Assembly: GCA_003973505.1 (NCBI GenBank)
Contig: QNXT01000117.1
Location: 1 to 5,192, forward strand
Source of the DNA: Bacteroidota bacterium
GTDB taxonomy: Bacteria; Bacteroidota; Bacteroidia; Bacteroidales; UBA1556
DNA: 5,192 nt
Direction: 5' to 3'
Shown here: piece by piece, positions 5,186 to 5,192 of the stretch
Numbering within the stretch: the stretch's first letter is position 1
Layout of the letters: each line of letters begins with the position of its first letter
The notes under the pieces: generated by a model
Told to the model about the DNA's origin: nothing
The model's input: only the letters and a program-made list of their open reading frames with translations
The model's database searches: none
Made by a program: the position numbers and the translations under genes

Positions 5186-5192
5186 CAGCCCG

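Larger units (their letters stand above)
4993..5192 (+). repeat. Imperfect tandem repeat of a ~92-bp promoter unit
   Basis: The -7 elements begin at 4993, 5086 and 5178, spacings of 93 and 92 bp. TTTGCAGCCGCTT is identical at 4997-5009 and 5090-5102; the third copy (5182-5192) reads TTTGCAGCCCG and runs off the window. Between promoters, AAAGCGAAAAAA recurs at 5038-5049 and 5130-5141. Each of these copies is followed by an A-tract, a short AT spacer and a T6 run just before the next -33 element. The A-tract begins exactly 42 bp before the next -7 element both times. This looks like duplication of a promoter-plus-leader module. Confidence 0.75.

Noticed and set aside
4850..5192. Start of a 16S rRNA gene or a tRNA within the window
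   Set aside because: No tRNA cloverleaf or conserved 16S 5' sequence is present; only promoter and leader-type sequence is seen before the right edge.
4993..5192. CRISPR array or transposon ends as explanation of the ~92-bp repeats
   Set aside because: The repeated parts coincide with promoter elements and leader starts, the period is too long and the repeats too degenerate for CRISPR, and no terminal inverted repeats or transposase are present.

Overview
The window comes from a Bacteroidetes (Bacteroidota) chromosome. Base composition is low in G+C. Promoter-like sites follow the TAnnTTTG (-7) type of this phylum. Ribosome-binding sites are not evident. One protein carries a C-terminal domain of the gliding-motility / type IX secretion (T9SS) type B class, which is known essentially only from this phylum. 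The genus cannot be fixed from the sequence; a free-living marine or anaerobic Marinilabiliales- or Flavobacteriales-like organism is a guess.

Layout: positions 1-163 hold no gene but contain a long imperfect inverted repeat (15-118). Next is argS (arginyl-tRNA synthetase, minus strand, 164-1954), with its own promoter and a short leader holding a hairpin and an 8-codon mini-ORF. A 252-bp divergent intergenic region separates argS from a plus-strand group: an ECF-type sigma factor (2207-2755), a membrane protein that looks like its cognate anti-sigma or sensor (2796-4181), and a PnuC-family vitamin-precursor transporter (4226-4849). The last 343 bp (4850-5192) are non-coding. They begin AT-rich and end in three TAnnTTTG promoters at a 92-93 bp period, each followed by GCAGCC. 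This arrangement is expected just upstream of a stable-RNA (most likely rRNA) operon beginning beyond the right edge.

How the genes may work together: the sigma factor and the membrane protein form a plausible two-gene signalling unit. The membrane protein has an N-terminal cytoplasmic segment with the YF motif seen in proteins encoded beside Bacteroidetes ECF sigma factors. This is followed by one transmembrane helix, a low-complexity linker, two Ig/PKD-like repeats and a T9SS type B C-terminal domain. A sigma-partner protein ending in a secretion-sorting domain is the most unusual thing here and suggests, as inference only, coupling between cell-surface or secretion state and transcription. 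argS and pnuC are housekeeping or nutrient-uptake neighbours with no evident functional tie to that pair.
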